Source: Acidobacteriaceae bacterium
GTDB taxonomy: Bacteria > Acidobacteriota > Terriglobia > Terriglobales > Acidobacteriaceae
Direction: 5' to 3'
Assembly (NCBI GenBank): GCA_003133425.1
Contig: PKXI01000012.1
Span: 1 to 10,349, forward strand
DNA length: 10,349 bases
Below the pieces are notes generated by a model. It did not search any database, was not told the origin of the DNA, and worked only from the letters and a program-made list of their open reading frames with translations. Positions 5,100 through 10,107 of this stretch are shown here, one piece after another. Made by a program: the position numbers and the translations under genes. Positions within the stretch are counted from its first letter, which is position 1. Each line of letters starts with the position of its first letter.

Positions 5100-5952
5100 A
5101 TGCGGTGACGCCGAGTTTCGCCTTGCCGAAATTCTGCTGCATGATTGTGTTGATCTCTTCGGATCGAATGTTTGCGAAGCAAAATCGTCCAGCAAACGCC
5201 GCTTGTGCGTAGTTGATCTCTTGAGTGGAAGGTTGCTGCACTGGCTTTGTGCGTTCGACATTCGGAAGAATGTGCAAGCAAACGAGCGGCGATAGTGGCA
5301 GGAACACCTCGACATTCGGGCGATGAAAGCCGATTCCGTATGCAAACAGACCCGGCTTCTCAAGTCGCTCCCAAGTCGCGACGGGTGTGTCAGAAATGAT
5401 GAACGGGTCGCTGACAGTAGCCTTCAGAAAGCGCCACGTCCCGCTATAGAGCGTGTCATCGAAGTACGCCATAGCCCGCTCGATGCTTTCCGCATAACTG
5501 GCCTGTCGATTGCGCTCAGTATCGTAGCTCTGAAGGAGTCCCCTTGCCACCCTTCGCACCACCTCTGGCGAAACCAGAGTTCCTTGAACCTTTCCACTGA
5601 GCAGCAGGTCAATGCTCCATTTCGCAGCGACAGTCTGAACCTGCCTGTCGTTTTCTATGAAGCGATTTACAGCTTGACCTGTGACCTGATGGAGGTGCTT
5701 CGTTGCCGCACGCCGAGCCTCCGAACGGTTAAAGAGCAAAGTGACATATCTCGTTAGCAGCTTCCGCCGCTCGTCCGTCACAACAAAGGCACGGTCACCA
5801 ATCTGAAATAGGAATTGGTTTACGGGCTCCTCAAATTCTCGGGCAAGCCGCCCTTCAAGTTCCTCTTCTTGGGCAATAACATCCGGGTGGTTGAAGTGTC
5901 CGTCAATTCTCGTGGCTGCTGCCCGATTGATTGCACTGCGTCTATGCTTCAT
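5014..5952 (-). CDS. DUF4238-like protein, probably missing its N-terminus
   Basis: The 312-aa product has the features of DUF4238 proteins: a helical part with RLAREFEEPVNQFLFQIGDR and TRYVTLLFNRSEARR, then a beta-rich core with SDPFIISDTPVATWE, PLSPLVCLHILPNV, and a C-terminal helix-strand region (EINTIMQQNFGKAKLG). The function of the family is unknown; members occur sporadically and often near mobile or defence genes. Family members commonly open with a His-His-x-Val-Pro motif some tens of residues before the helical part. That motif is absent here, and the frame is closed by a stop at 5965-5967, upstream of the ATG at 5952, which has no good Shine-Dalgarno. It may be 5'-truncated. It is leftward and convergent with the monooxygenase-like fragment. 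Confidence 0.6.
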   Translation of the reverse strand: MKHRRSAINRAAATRIDGHFNHPDVIAQEEELEGRLAREFEEPVNQFLFQIGDRAFVVTDERRKLLTRYVTLLFNRSEARRAATKHLHQVTGQAVNRFIENDRQVQTVAAKWSIDLLLSGKVQGTLVSPEVVRRVARGLLQSYDTERNRQASYAESIERAMAYFDDTLYSGTWRFLKATVSDPFIISDTPVATWERLEKPGLFAYGIGFHRPNVEVFLPLSPLVCLHILPNVERTKPVQQPSTQEINYAQAAFAGRFCFANIRSEEINTIMQQNFGKAKLGVTAFTVWHRNYDNTVYELLMNNGRWVEPPRL

Positions 5953-6245
5953 GATTTCGTGTGATTATTTTGTGGATTCAAAGCGCAGAGAAGCCTCCAG
6001 ACCGAAGCTCGTGAGAACCTCCCCGCCGGAGCGGGCTCGGGAACGGGGACCAGCCGCAGGGAGACGCTCCCCGCAAACCATCTCTTTCGAAATGGCACCC
6101 ACTGGCATATTGAGGACGCGAAAACTTGTGAGTCCATGAAAACTCTTCCCGAAATTCACAGCGGCGCTCGCGCATATCTAAGCGTCTGCACGACATCGTT
6201 GGTGCCCCAACGGCTCCGCCTTCTCTGCTTTGAATCGATATGCTG
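5953..6245. other. Non-coding stretch upstream of the DUF4238-like gene
   Basis: About 290 bases hold no credible gene. All leftward frames give Arg/Pro/Gly-rich products typical of GC-rich non-coding DNA. A small hairpin, CCGC-CGGA-GCGG, occurs near 6024-6035. The missing N-terminal codons of the DUF4238-like protein were looked for in all three leftward frames and not found. Confidence 0.4.
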
Positions 6246-6527
6246 TTATTCTTCCGGCTTCTCTGCGTCCTCCTCCTTCTCGGGCGAGGCCTCTTCCTTG
6301 GCCGGTTCGACGTCCTCAGCGGGCTTTTCCTCTTCCGCTGCCTCTTCACCCGCTTCTTCCTGCTTCGGCTCATCTGCCGCCGTTTCCGTGGCCTTCTCGC
6401 CCTCCTCGCCGGCGGTCTCCTTCACCTCCTCGGTTTTGGGTGCGGGGACCGCACCTGCGGCTACCGGATCATTCGTGACGCCGCCGTCCGGATGCACGTA
6501 GAAGTGGTTGTTATCTTCGTCTGGCAT
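6246..6527 (-). CDS. Acidic Glu/Ala-rich 93-aa protein
   Basis: The protein begins MPDEDNNHFYVHPDGGVTND and then becomes a low-complexity tail dominated by Glu, Ala, Lys and Pro (26 Glu in 93 residues), almost certainly disordered. The short ordered start (NNHFYVHPDGG) may be the functional part. No Shine-Dalgarno is seen; the leader ends CTCAAAGAC before the ATG. It lies 60 nt after the coiled-coil gene in the same direction. The opposite strand is open for hundreds of bases only because of the GAG/GCC-biased codons. Function unknown; a tail- or head-associated or DNA-mimic-like role cannot be judged. Confidence 0.62.
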   Translation of the reverse strand: MPDEDNNHFYVHPDGGVTNDPVAAGAVPAPKTEEVKETAGEEGEKATETAADEPKQEEAGEEAAEEEKPAEDVEPAKEEASPEKEEDAEKPEE

Positions 6528-6587
6528 GTCTTTGAGTGTGGTTTATTTGTTCCGGCCGTTCGACTGTTCCGTCCGGTGGTATGGTGG

Positions 6588-6980
6588 TTATTTGAGCCGG
6601 TGAACGCTATTCGCAAGATTGCGATGCGACGTGGCGATCTTCCGGAAATACTCGACGGTCTTCATGTGCTCCTCGATCTCGCCTTCGAGCTGCTTTGCGT
6701 ATTTGCGCTTGCCATCGGCGAGCTTTTCTGCGTCCTTGCGCTCCTGGTCGGCTTTGTACTTCTCCTGGCCTTCGAGAGCCTTGTAGCTCTCGGCCTCCAT
6801 GCCGGCAGCGATGGATTGGGCGATCGCCTCCGCGTCCGCGGTCAGCTGGGCGATCATGGCATGCTTGTCGTCTGCGTTCTGTGCCGAAATGCGCGCACCG
6901 ATCTCGTTCAGCTCGGCCTCCACGGTCTCTTTCCAGAGGTAGCGCCGCTTGGCATAGAACTTTGCGATGAGTTGGAACAT
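6588..6980 (-). CDS. Unrecognised 130-aa coiled-coil protein
   Basis: The product starts MFQLIAKFYAKRRYLWKETV and is nearly all helical, with long charged, Ala-rich heptad-like stretches (AQLTADAEAIAQSIAAGMEA, EKYKADQERKDAEKLADGKR, QLEGEIEEHMKTVEYFRKIA). It may oligomerise. No Cys and no signal peptide are seen; residues 1-12 could be an amphipathic membrane anchor. No Shine-Dalgarno precedes the ATG; the leader reads CCCACAAATAT. It lies 34 nt after the 34-aa membrane ORF and 60 nt before the acidic-protein gene, so the three are probably one transcript. No family was recognised. Confidence 0.65.
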   Translation of the reverse strand: MFQLIAKFYAKRRYLWKETVEAELNEIGARISAQNADDKHAMIAQLTADAEAIAQSIAAGMEAESYKALEGQEKYKADQERKDAEKLADGKRKYAKQLEGEIEEHMKTVEYFRKIATSHRNLANSVHRLK

Positions 6981-7014
6981 ATATTTGTGGGTTGATTTCG
7001 ACCTTGTGTGCTCG

Positions 7015-7119
7015 CTATGCCAGGTGGATCAGTATCTCGACGATGCTGGTCGCCAGGACAAACACGAGTGCAATGGTGCAGAGTACGCGCAATACTGACT
7101 TGAACTTCTTGGATGTCAT
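7015..7119 (-). CDS. 34-aa single-pass membrane peptide
   Basis: A short frame from ATG (7119-7117) to TAG encodes a basic head (MTSKKFKSVLR) and a continuous hydrophobic span of about 20 residues (VLCTIALVFVLATSIVEILI), ending HLA. This positive-inside head plus one transmembrane helix is typical of real small membrane peptides. It is the first member of the leftward trio with the 130-aa and 93-aa genes. No clear Shine-Dalgarno is seen (GATCATTCCC before the ATG). Its identity is unknown; holin-like, toxin-like or small regulatory membrane peptides all look like this. Confidence 0.5.
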   Translation of the reverse strand: MTSKKFKSVLRVLCTIALVFVLATSIVEILIHLA

Positions 7120-7135
7120 GGGAATGATCTAACTG

Positions 7136-7141
7136 TACAAT
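7136..7141 (+). promoter_or_regulatory. Candidate -10 box for the 7171 gene
   Basis: TACAAT within ACTGTACAATGG lies 29 nt before the preferred ATG. No good -35 is seen at 16-18 bp. The same GTACAAT appears before the other rightward single gene (8204-8210). Confidence 0.3.
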
Positions 7142-7170
7142 GGTGTGAGATTACGTCAAGGGGAATGCGA

Positions 7171-7608
7171 ATGACTATCGACGGTACTCAGTTTGTTGTT
7201 TCTATGCTCGGCGGCGGTCTTGCGGGCGGCTGCATCAACACTGTGTTCAACCGCATATTCTACTGGCGGGGCCTGCGTATTAAGTTCTACCCGCAATTGA
7301 GCCATATATTTTCGACATATCGTATTCGAATGGAGACACCTGAAGACCGATATTTAATGCTCGCGGTCAGCGAACCTCCTTTGCCGCTGGACGCTAATTT
7401 CGTCCGGCACAGGTCAGTATTTATTTCGGAACTCATCGACTTCACCGAGCTAAAGGAAGTGCGGGGCCTACGACAAAAACTGCTATCAAATATGGAGCCG
7501 AGTGGCTCTGGACCGAAGGGCACACTTATAAAAATTGATCTGAAGCCGGAATCTGATGCTCTTTTTGCGTGTGTTAAGAAAGTTCAGGAGAAACTGCGAC
7601 TATCTTGA
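7171..7608 (+). CDS. Unrecognised 145-aa protein with Gly-rich hydrophobic N-terminus
   Basis: ATGs stand at 7165 and 7171; the second is chosen because AAGGGG (7158-7163) is 7 nt from it but only 1 nt from the first. The N-terminus has a short Gly-rich hydrophobic segment (FVVSMLGGGLAGGCINTVFN) that may be a membrane anchor. The rest is a soluble domain with strand-like YRIRMETPEDRYLMLAVSEP, FISELIDFTELKEVRGLRQK and a C-terminal FACVKKVQEKLRLS. The gene is rightward and alone, its end overlapping the convergent ninG-like gene by 9 nt. Base composition is more AT-rich than its neighbours. These traits suggest an independently acquired (moron-like) gene; function unknown. Confidence 0.65.
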   Translation: MTIDGTQFVVSMLGGGLAGGCINTVFNRIFYWRGLRIKFYPQLSHIFSTYRIRMETPEDRYLMLAVSEPPLPLDANFVRHRSVFISELIDFTELKEVRGLRQKLLSNMEPSGSGPKGTLIKIDLKPESDALFACVKKVQEKLRLS

Positions 7609-8043
7609 CGGCTGATGTGCCGGCCTGATTTCAAAGTAGAACTGCTCATACGCCCTCGGACCCATCCTCGCCGCCGATCTGAGCTGTTCAAGCTCCTCGG
7701 TCGTCCAAATCTCTTTTGGCCGGGCGATTCTTGTGAGGAAGTCGTCATATCCCTTTCCGTACATTCTCACGATCGATTTCCCATATTCCCAGGTCATTCC
7801 GCCGTTGTAGCCGTTGCAGGAATTACATTGACCGTGGAGATTGTAAGGATGGTATCGGGTCGCGGCGTTGGTCGATGTCTTGAAATGTCCCGCGCTTAGG
7901 GGAAGAAACTTCCCGCAGGTGATACAAGCTTTCCCCGCGTCCCTTTCTCGGATCATCGCATTCACTACGGTCTGGGTATATTTCAAGGCCTTCTGATGTT
8001 CATTCACCGGCCGCGCGCTGTACTTGTGATGTCCGAAACTCAT
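7600..8043 (-). CDS. ninG: NinG-like recombination protein (HNH-type zinc fold)
   Basis: The 147-aa product matches the core of lambda NinG (Rap/Orf family region): TQTVVNAMIRERDAGKACIT, CxxC at residues 40/43, AGHFKT at 52-57, then NLHGQCNSCN, where H70 and CxxC at 73/76 complete the second half of the zinc-binding HNH-like fold. Lambda NinG (Rap) is a structure-specific nuclease acting on Holliday and D-loop recombination intermediates. The lambda protein is longer, with a basic N-terminal extension; this one is the compact form. The ATG overlaps the stop of the Cys/His mini-protein by 4 nt. It supports a phage origin for this part of the window. The assignment is from recalled motif similarity, not a search. 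Confidence 0.82.
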   Translation of the reverse strand: MSFGHHKYSARPVNEHQKALKYTQTVVNAMIRERDAGKACITCGKFLPLSAGHFKTSTNAATRYHPYNLHGQCNSCNGYNGGMTWEYGKSIVRMYGKGYDDFLTRIARPKEIWTTEELEQLRSAARMGPRAYEQFYFEIRPAHQPSR

Positions 8044-8183
8044 TCCTTTTCGTAATTTGGTTTATGGCACTCGCAAGGGCACGCGTGGTCATGATCGTTG
8101 AACTCCTTGCGCGGGACATAGCCGTCGCAATCGGCGTGATGTCTTGCTTTACATTCTTGACTTCTGTGGTTGGGGCCGAGCAT
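8040..8183 (-). CDS. 47-aa Cys/His-rich mini-protein coupled to NinG
   Basis: From the ATG at 8183 the product is MLGPNHRSQE followed by Cys at 11, 19, 35, 37 and 39 and His at 15, 16, 31, 33 and 40 (C-x7-C ... HACPCECH). This spacing suggests a zinc-binding knuckle. An in-frame TTG at 8228 would add a hydrophobic 15-residue leader, but neither start has a clear Shine-Dalgarno. The stop overlaps the ninG-like start by 4 nt (ATGA), so it is part of that operon. Similar HDHACPCECH-type tails occur in small phage proteins of unknown role. Confidence 0.62.
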   Translation of the reverse strand: MLGPNHRSQECKARHHADCDGYVPRKEFNDHDHACPCECHKPNYEKE

Positions 8184-8204
8184 ATGGGAGAGGTAGCTTA
8201 AGCG

Positions 8205-8210
8205 TACAAT
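8205..8210 (+). promoter_or_regulatory. Candidate -10 box for the 8244 gene
   Basis: TACAAT, within GCGTACAATTATTAC, stands 33 nt before the ATG at 8244. No convincing -35 was found. It is the second GTACAAT upstream of a rightward single gene in this window. Confidence 0.28.
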
Positions 8211-8243
8211 TATTACAAGCACCGTCAATGGAAGAGCGTAATC

Positions 8244-8489
8244 ATGAAAAGTAACTTAGTCAGCAAGCAGAGTCGAGGGAAGCAGATCATTTACCGGTAT
8301 AACGGAGATCCAAAGAATGACGAAACGGTCTCGGACAGAATCGGCAATCTCCCCTTTCGGAGAGTCGGGGACATGATCGAGAAACATAACAGGTTATGGA
8401 TGGTATCAGTCGTGAGGGATGACTTTAATATGGCTGCTTCGAGAACAATGATCCCCATCCATCGCGTTTTCCTAACTGACAAGTTCTAA
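8244..8489 (+). CDS. Unrecognised 81-aa basic protein
   Basis: GGAAGAG (8230-8236) lies 7 nt before the ATG, a good Shine-Dalgarno. The product is basic and appears beta-rich: KQIIYRYNGDP, IGNLPFRRVGDMIEKHNRLW, MVSVVRDD, TMIPIHRVFLTDKF. The alternating strand pattern suggests a small barrel domain. It stands alone in the rightward direction between leftward phage genes, and its end overlaps the convergent 58-aa gene by 18 nt. Like the 7171 gene it could be a moron-type insertion. No family was recognised. Confidence 0.62.
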   Translation: MKSNLVSKQSRGKQIIYRYNGDPKNDETVSDRIGNLPFRRVGDMIEKHNRLWMVSVVRDDFNMAASRTMIPIHRVFLTDKF

Positions 8490-8648
8490 GCGCGCGCTTT
8501 CGATTCGCCTGATCAGTTCTTCTTTCGTGGCAAGCCGGGTGATGATTTGTGGCTGCACGCCTTTCCTGCTTAAGATCGCGCCCCATCCCTGAAGCGGGTG
8601 AAACCAACAGTCCCAACCGTTGTAGGTGAAATCAATGCGGGTGGTCAT
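8472..8648 (-). CDS. Unrecognised 58-aa phage-like protein
   Basis: The ATG at 8648 is chosen because it begins 2 nt after the stop of the upstream membrane-anchored gene; the longer frame to 8711 would overlap that gene deeply. The product starts MTTRIDFTYNGWDCWFHPLQ, rich in aromatic residues, then GWGAILSRKG and a helical end (TKEELIRRIESARLELVS). It looks like a compact alpha/beta protein. It is the last gene of the leftward operon that begins at the 9195-9515 gene. Function unknown. Confidence 0.55.
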   Translation of the reverse strand: MTTRIDFTYNGWDCWFHPLQGWGAILSRKGVQPQIITRLATKEELIRRIESARLELVS

Positions 8649-8650
8649 AG

Positions 8651-8881
8651 CTATGGTTGAATTGGATAAAGCGGCAGATGCGTCTGACAATCGTCCAATG
8701 TCACATTCCAACTATCCAATTGATAACCGGGAGCGTCAGAATAGCAAACCTCATCTTGCGTGCTCGTTGCCGTGATAGCTTGCGGAGGCGTTTGATGAAA
8801 GTCATAGTATAGATTCCATCCCGTAAACATTCCAACGAGCCAAATGCCGATACACCACAAACAAAATTGCTTATATGTCAT
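8651..8881 (-). CDS. 76-aa membrane-anchored protein
   Basis: The N-terminus (MTYKQFCLWCIGIWLVGMFT, then GWNLYY) is a hydrophobic segment preceded by a Lys, so it is a signal anchor or uncleaved signal peptide. The remainder is a short polar domain with two Cys (TSTQDEVCYSD and LDDCQTH) that could form a disulfide if outside the cytoplasm. The ATG overlaps the stop of the winged-helix gene as ATGA. Small anchored proteins with a Cys pair occur among phage lysis (spanin-like) and exclusion proteins, but nothing here identifies one. Confidence 0.6.
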   Translation of the reverse strand: MTYKQFCLWCIGIWLVGMFTGWNLYYDFHQTPPQAITATSTQDEVCYSDAPGYQLDSWNVTLDDCQTHLPLYPIQP

Positions 8882-9198
8882 GTAAATAGTGATTGACTAT
8901 TTTGTTCGACTTTTGTTTCTCCCCTCGCCGGCGGCAACACTGGATGCTTGGCTCTCAACGACCACGCGGTTCCGTTTGTCGCTTTGCAGGTGCGGCGCTC
9001 AACCTTGAATACAAGCCCCATTTTAATCAGCTCTCCCGTTCGCGGCGTGATTCTGTTCACCGGCCATCCGAGATGCGCGGCGATCTCCGCGTTCGTCGCG
9101 TCCGGGAAGAACCGGAGCGCGTCCAGAACTTCCTTCTGTTTTGCGCCGAGGTCTTTGGAAGCGAGCTGGTATGCCCATAGTGATGTGTCTTGGATCAT
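8878..9198 (-). CDS. Winged helix-turn-helix DNA-binding protein
   Basis: The 106-aa product has a clear winged HTH at residues 18-82: LGAKQKEVLDALRFFPDATN, AEIAAHLGWPVNRITPRTGE, LIKMGLVFKVERRTCKATNG and TAWSL. The recognition-helix segment N-x-I-T-P-R-x-x-E-L with G-L-V after it is typical of MarR-like small proteins found in phages and plasmids that read as two-state regulators. The C-terminal 24 residues are a basic/polar tail. The ATG overlaps the upstream gene's stop by 4 nt; AGGGG lies about 12 nt before it. Likely a transcription regulator of the phage accessory genes; targets unknown. Confidence 0.72.
   Translation of the reverse strand: MIQDTSLWAYQLASKDLGAKQKEVLDALRFFPDATNAEIAAHLGWPVNRITPRTGELIKMGLVFKVERRTCKATNGTAWSLRAKHPVLPPARGETKVEQNSQSLFT
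8884..8902 (-). promoter_or_regulatory. Inverted repeat directly before the membrane-protein start
   Basis: AAATAGT (8884-8890) and ACTATTT (8896-8902) are perfect 7-bp arms around a 5-nt loop. The hairpin would end 2 nt before the ATG at 8881, inside the final codons of the winged-helix gene, and could occlude ribosome binding or make it depend on upstream translation. Confidence 0.3.
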
Positions 9199-9515
9199 TG
9201 CTGCTTCGTTTCCCCTGGCAGGAGAAACCGATTGGCCTCCATCGACTCATAGAGGGTCTTTCCATTCTTTCCGGCCATGTACGGCAGGAACACTTCCTGG
9301 AGTTTGGCCATGCGGGTATCGACAAGCGCCATCTGGGCGGTCACCCAATCACGGATGTTCGCCCATCCGGTCCGATATGCCTGGTCCTTTAGTTCCTGCG
9401 TGTTACTCCATCGTTTTGTTTCCTTGAGGACAGCCTCAACCTGATCGATACGCGCGGGCAACTTGAATCCAATCAGTCTGCCTTCCACTTCCATACCGAA
9501 CGATAGTGCGATCAC
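9195..9515 (-). CDS. Phage-like 106-aa protein, probably 5'-truncated by the IS element
   Basis: The product (GMEVEGRLIGFKLPARIDQV, ETKRWSNTQELKDQAYRTGW, ANIRDWVTAQMALVDTRMAK, LQEVFLPYMAGKNGKTLYE) resembles small phage proteins with a beta-hairpin followed by helices, often near recombination genes; no function is known to me. The only start is GTG at 9515 with GGGTCAG directly before it. Protein-like codons continue upstream in frame (GFDYNNQGQ) with no ATG before a stop at 9576-9578, so the native start was probably further upstream and lost when the IS3-family element inserted. It heads the leftward operon 9515-8472, overlapping the next gene by 4 nt. Confidence 0.6.
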   Translation of the reverse strand: MIALSFGMEVEGRLIGFKLPARIDQVEAVLKETKRWSNTQELKDQAYRTGWANIRDWVTAQMALVDTRMAKLQEVFLPYMAGKNGKTLYESMEANRFLLPGETKQQ

Positions 9516-9612
9516 CTGACCCTGATTGTTGTAATCAAACCCCTCTGTGCCAACATGAGTGAGACAAGTAGTCCCTCAACAATTACTGTAGGGCGGGGAA
9601 AGAAATCTCACT

Positions 9613-10107
9613 TTGATAAGCACAGGCAAGCCGAGTACTTCTTCCGCTGCGTTGGCAGCTTCGGAGCGTAGCGGAGAAGCTGCCAACGCAGCGGGCGCCG
9701 AATTGCCGGTCCCCAGGCCGTTGGTTCCCGATTCTGAAGTGGTCGCTGGTCCGCATCGTCGTCGTTTCAGCGCCGAGTATAAGTTGTCGATCATCGATCA
9801 GGCCGATTCAACTCAAGGTGCCGGCGCGGTGGGCGCCCTGTTGCGCCGGGAGGGCCTCTACTCCTCGCACCTGGCCACATGGAGACAGCAGCGCAAGCAG
9901 GGCGAGTTCGACGCTCTGACGGCCAAGAAGCGTGGCCCCAAGGTGGTTGTCAGTCCACTGGTGAAGGAGAACCGCGAACTGCAGGCCGCAAATGCCCGCT
10001 TGACGAAGAAGCTGAAGAACGCCGAGTTGATCATCGAGGTTCAAAAAAAAGTGGCTGCGTTGTTGGGCAACCCGATTCCGAACATCCAGATCGACGAGGA
10101 GAACTGA
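9613..10107 (+). CDS. IS3-family transposase OrfA
   Basis: The conserved part starts near residue 50: HRRRFSAEYKLSIIDQADST, then GAGAVGALLRREGLYSSHLA (the HTH that binds the IS ends), TWRQQRKQG, KKRGPK and a long coiled-coil helix (ENRELQAANARLTKKLKNAE) that serves as the leucine zipper. The start is uncertain. TTG at 9613 gives a long Ala/Ser-rich leader encoded by the 17-bp inverted repeat. Later TTG/GTG codons around 9721-9739 would give a length closer to the usual OrfA. The stop overlaps the orfB ATG as TGATGA. OrfA alone normally regulates transposition by binding the ends; a frameshift product with OrfB is the transposase. Confidence 0.85.
   Translation: MISTGKPSTSSAALAASERSGEAANAAGAELPVPRPLVPDSEVVAGPHRRRFSAEYKLSIIDQADSTQGAGAVGALLRREGLYSSHLATWRQQRKQGEFDALTAKKRGPKVVVSPLVKENRELQAANARLTKKLKNAELIIEVQKKVAALLGNPIPNIQIDEEN
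9646..9692. repeat. 17-bp perfect inverted repeat at the start of orfA
   Basis: GCTGCGTTGGCAGCTTC (9646-9662) and its exact complement (9676-9692) flank a 13-nt loop. In RNA this is a very stable stem-loop about 30 nt into the orfA frame. In other IS elements such hairpins limit translation of transposase from read-through transcripts; that role here is inference. Confidence 0.7.
10044..10050 (+). other. In-phase A7 slippery site for -1 frameshifting
   Basis: A run of eight A (10043-10050) followed by G is placed so that codons read CA-A AAA AAA in the orfA frame, the X-XXY-YYZ phasing of IS3-family programmed -1 frameshifts. From 10050 the -1 frame has no stop through to the orfB ATG at 10107 and on to the window end, so slippage would give an OrfAB fusion. 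Confidence 0.7.

Noticed and set aside
5323..5757. Rightward 144-aa frame inside the DUF4238-like gene
   Set aside because: Antisense shadow; the leftward frame shows family-like segments and full-length protein character.
6240..6995. Long rightward 251-aa hydrophobic, Leu/Arg-rich frame
   Set aside because: It is antisense to the Glu/Ala-rich and coiled-coil genes; GAG/GCC-biased codons on one strand give an open Leu/Arg frame on the other. No credible motifs.
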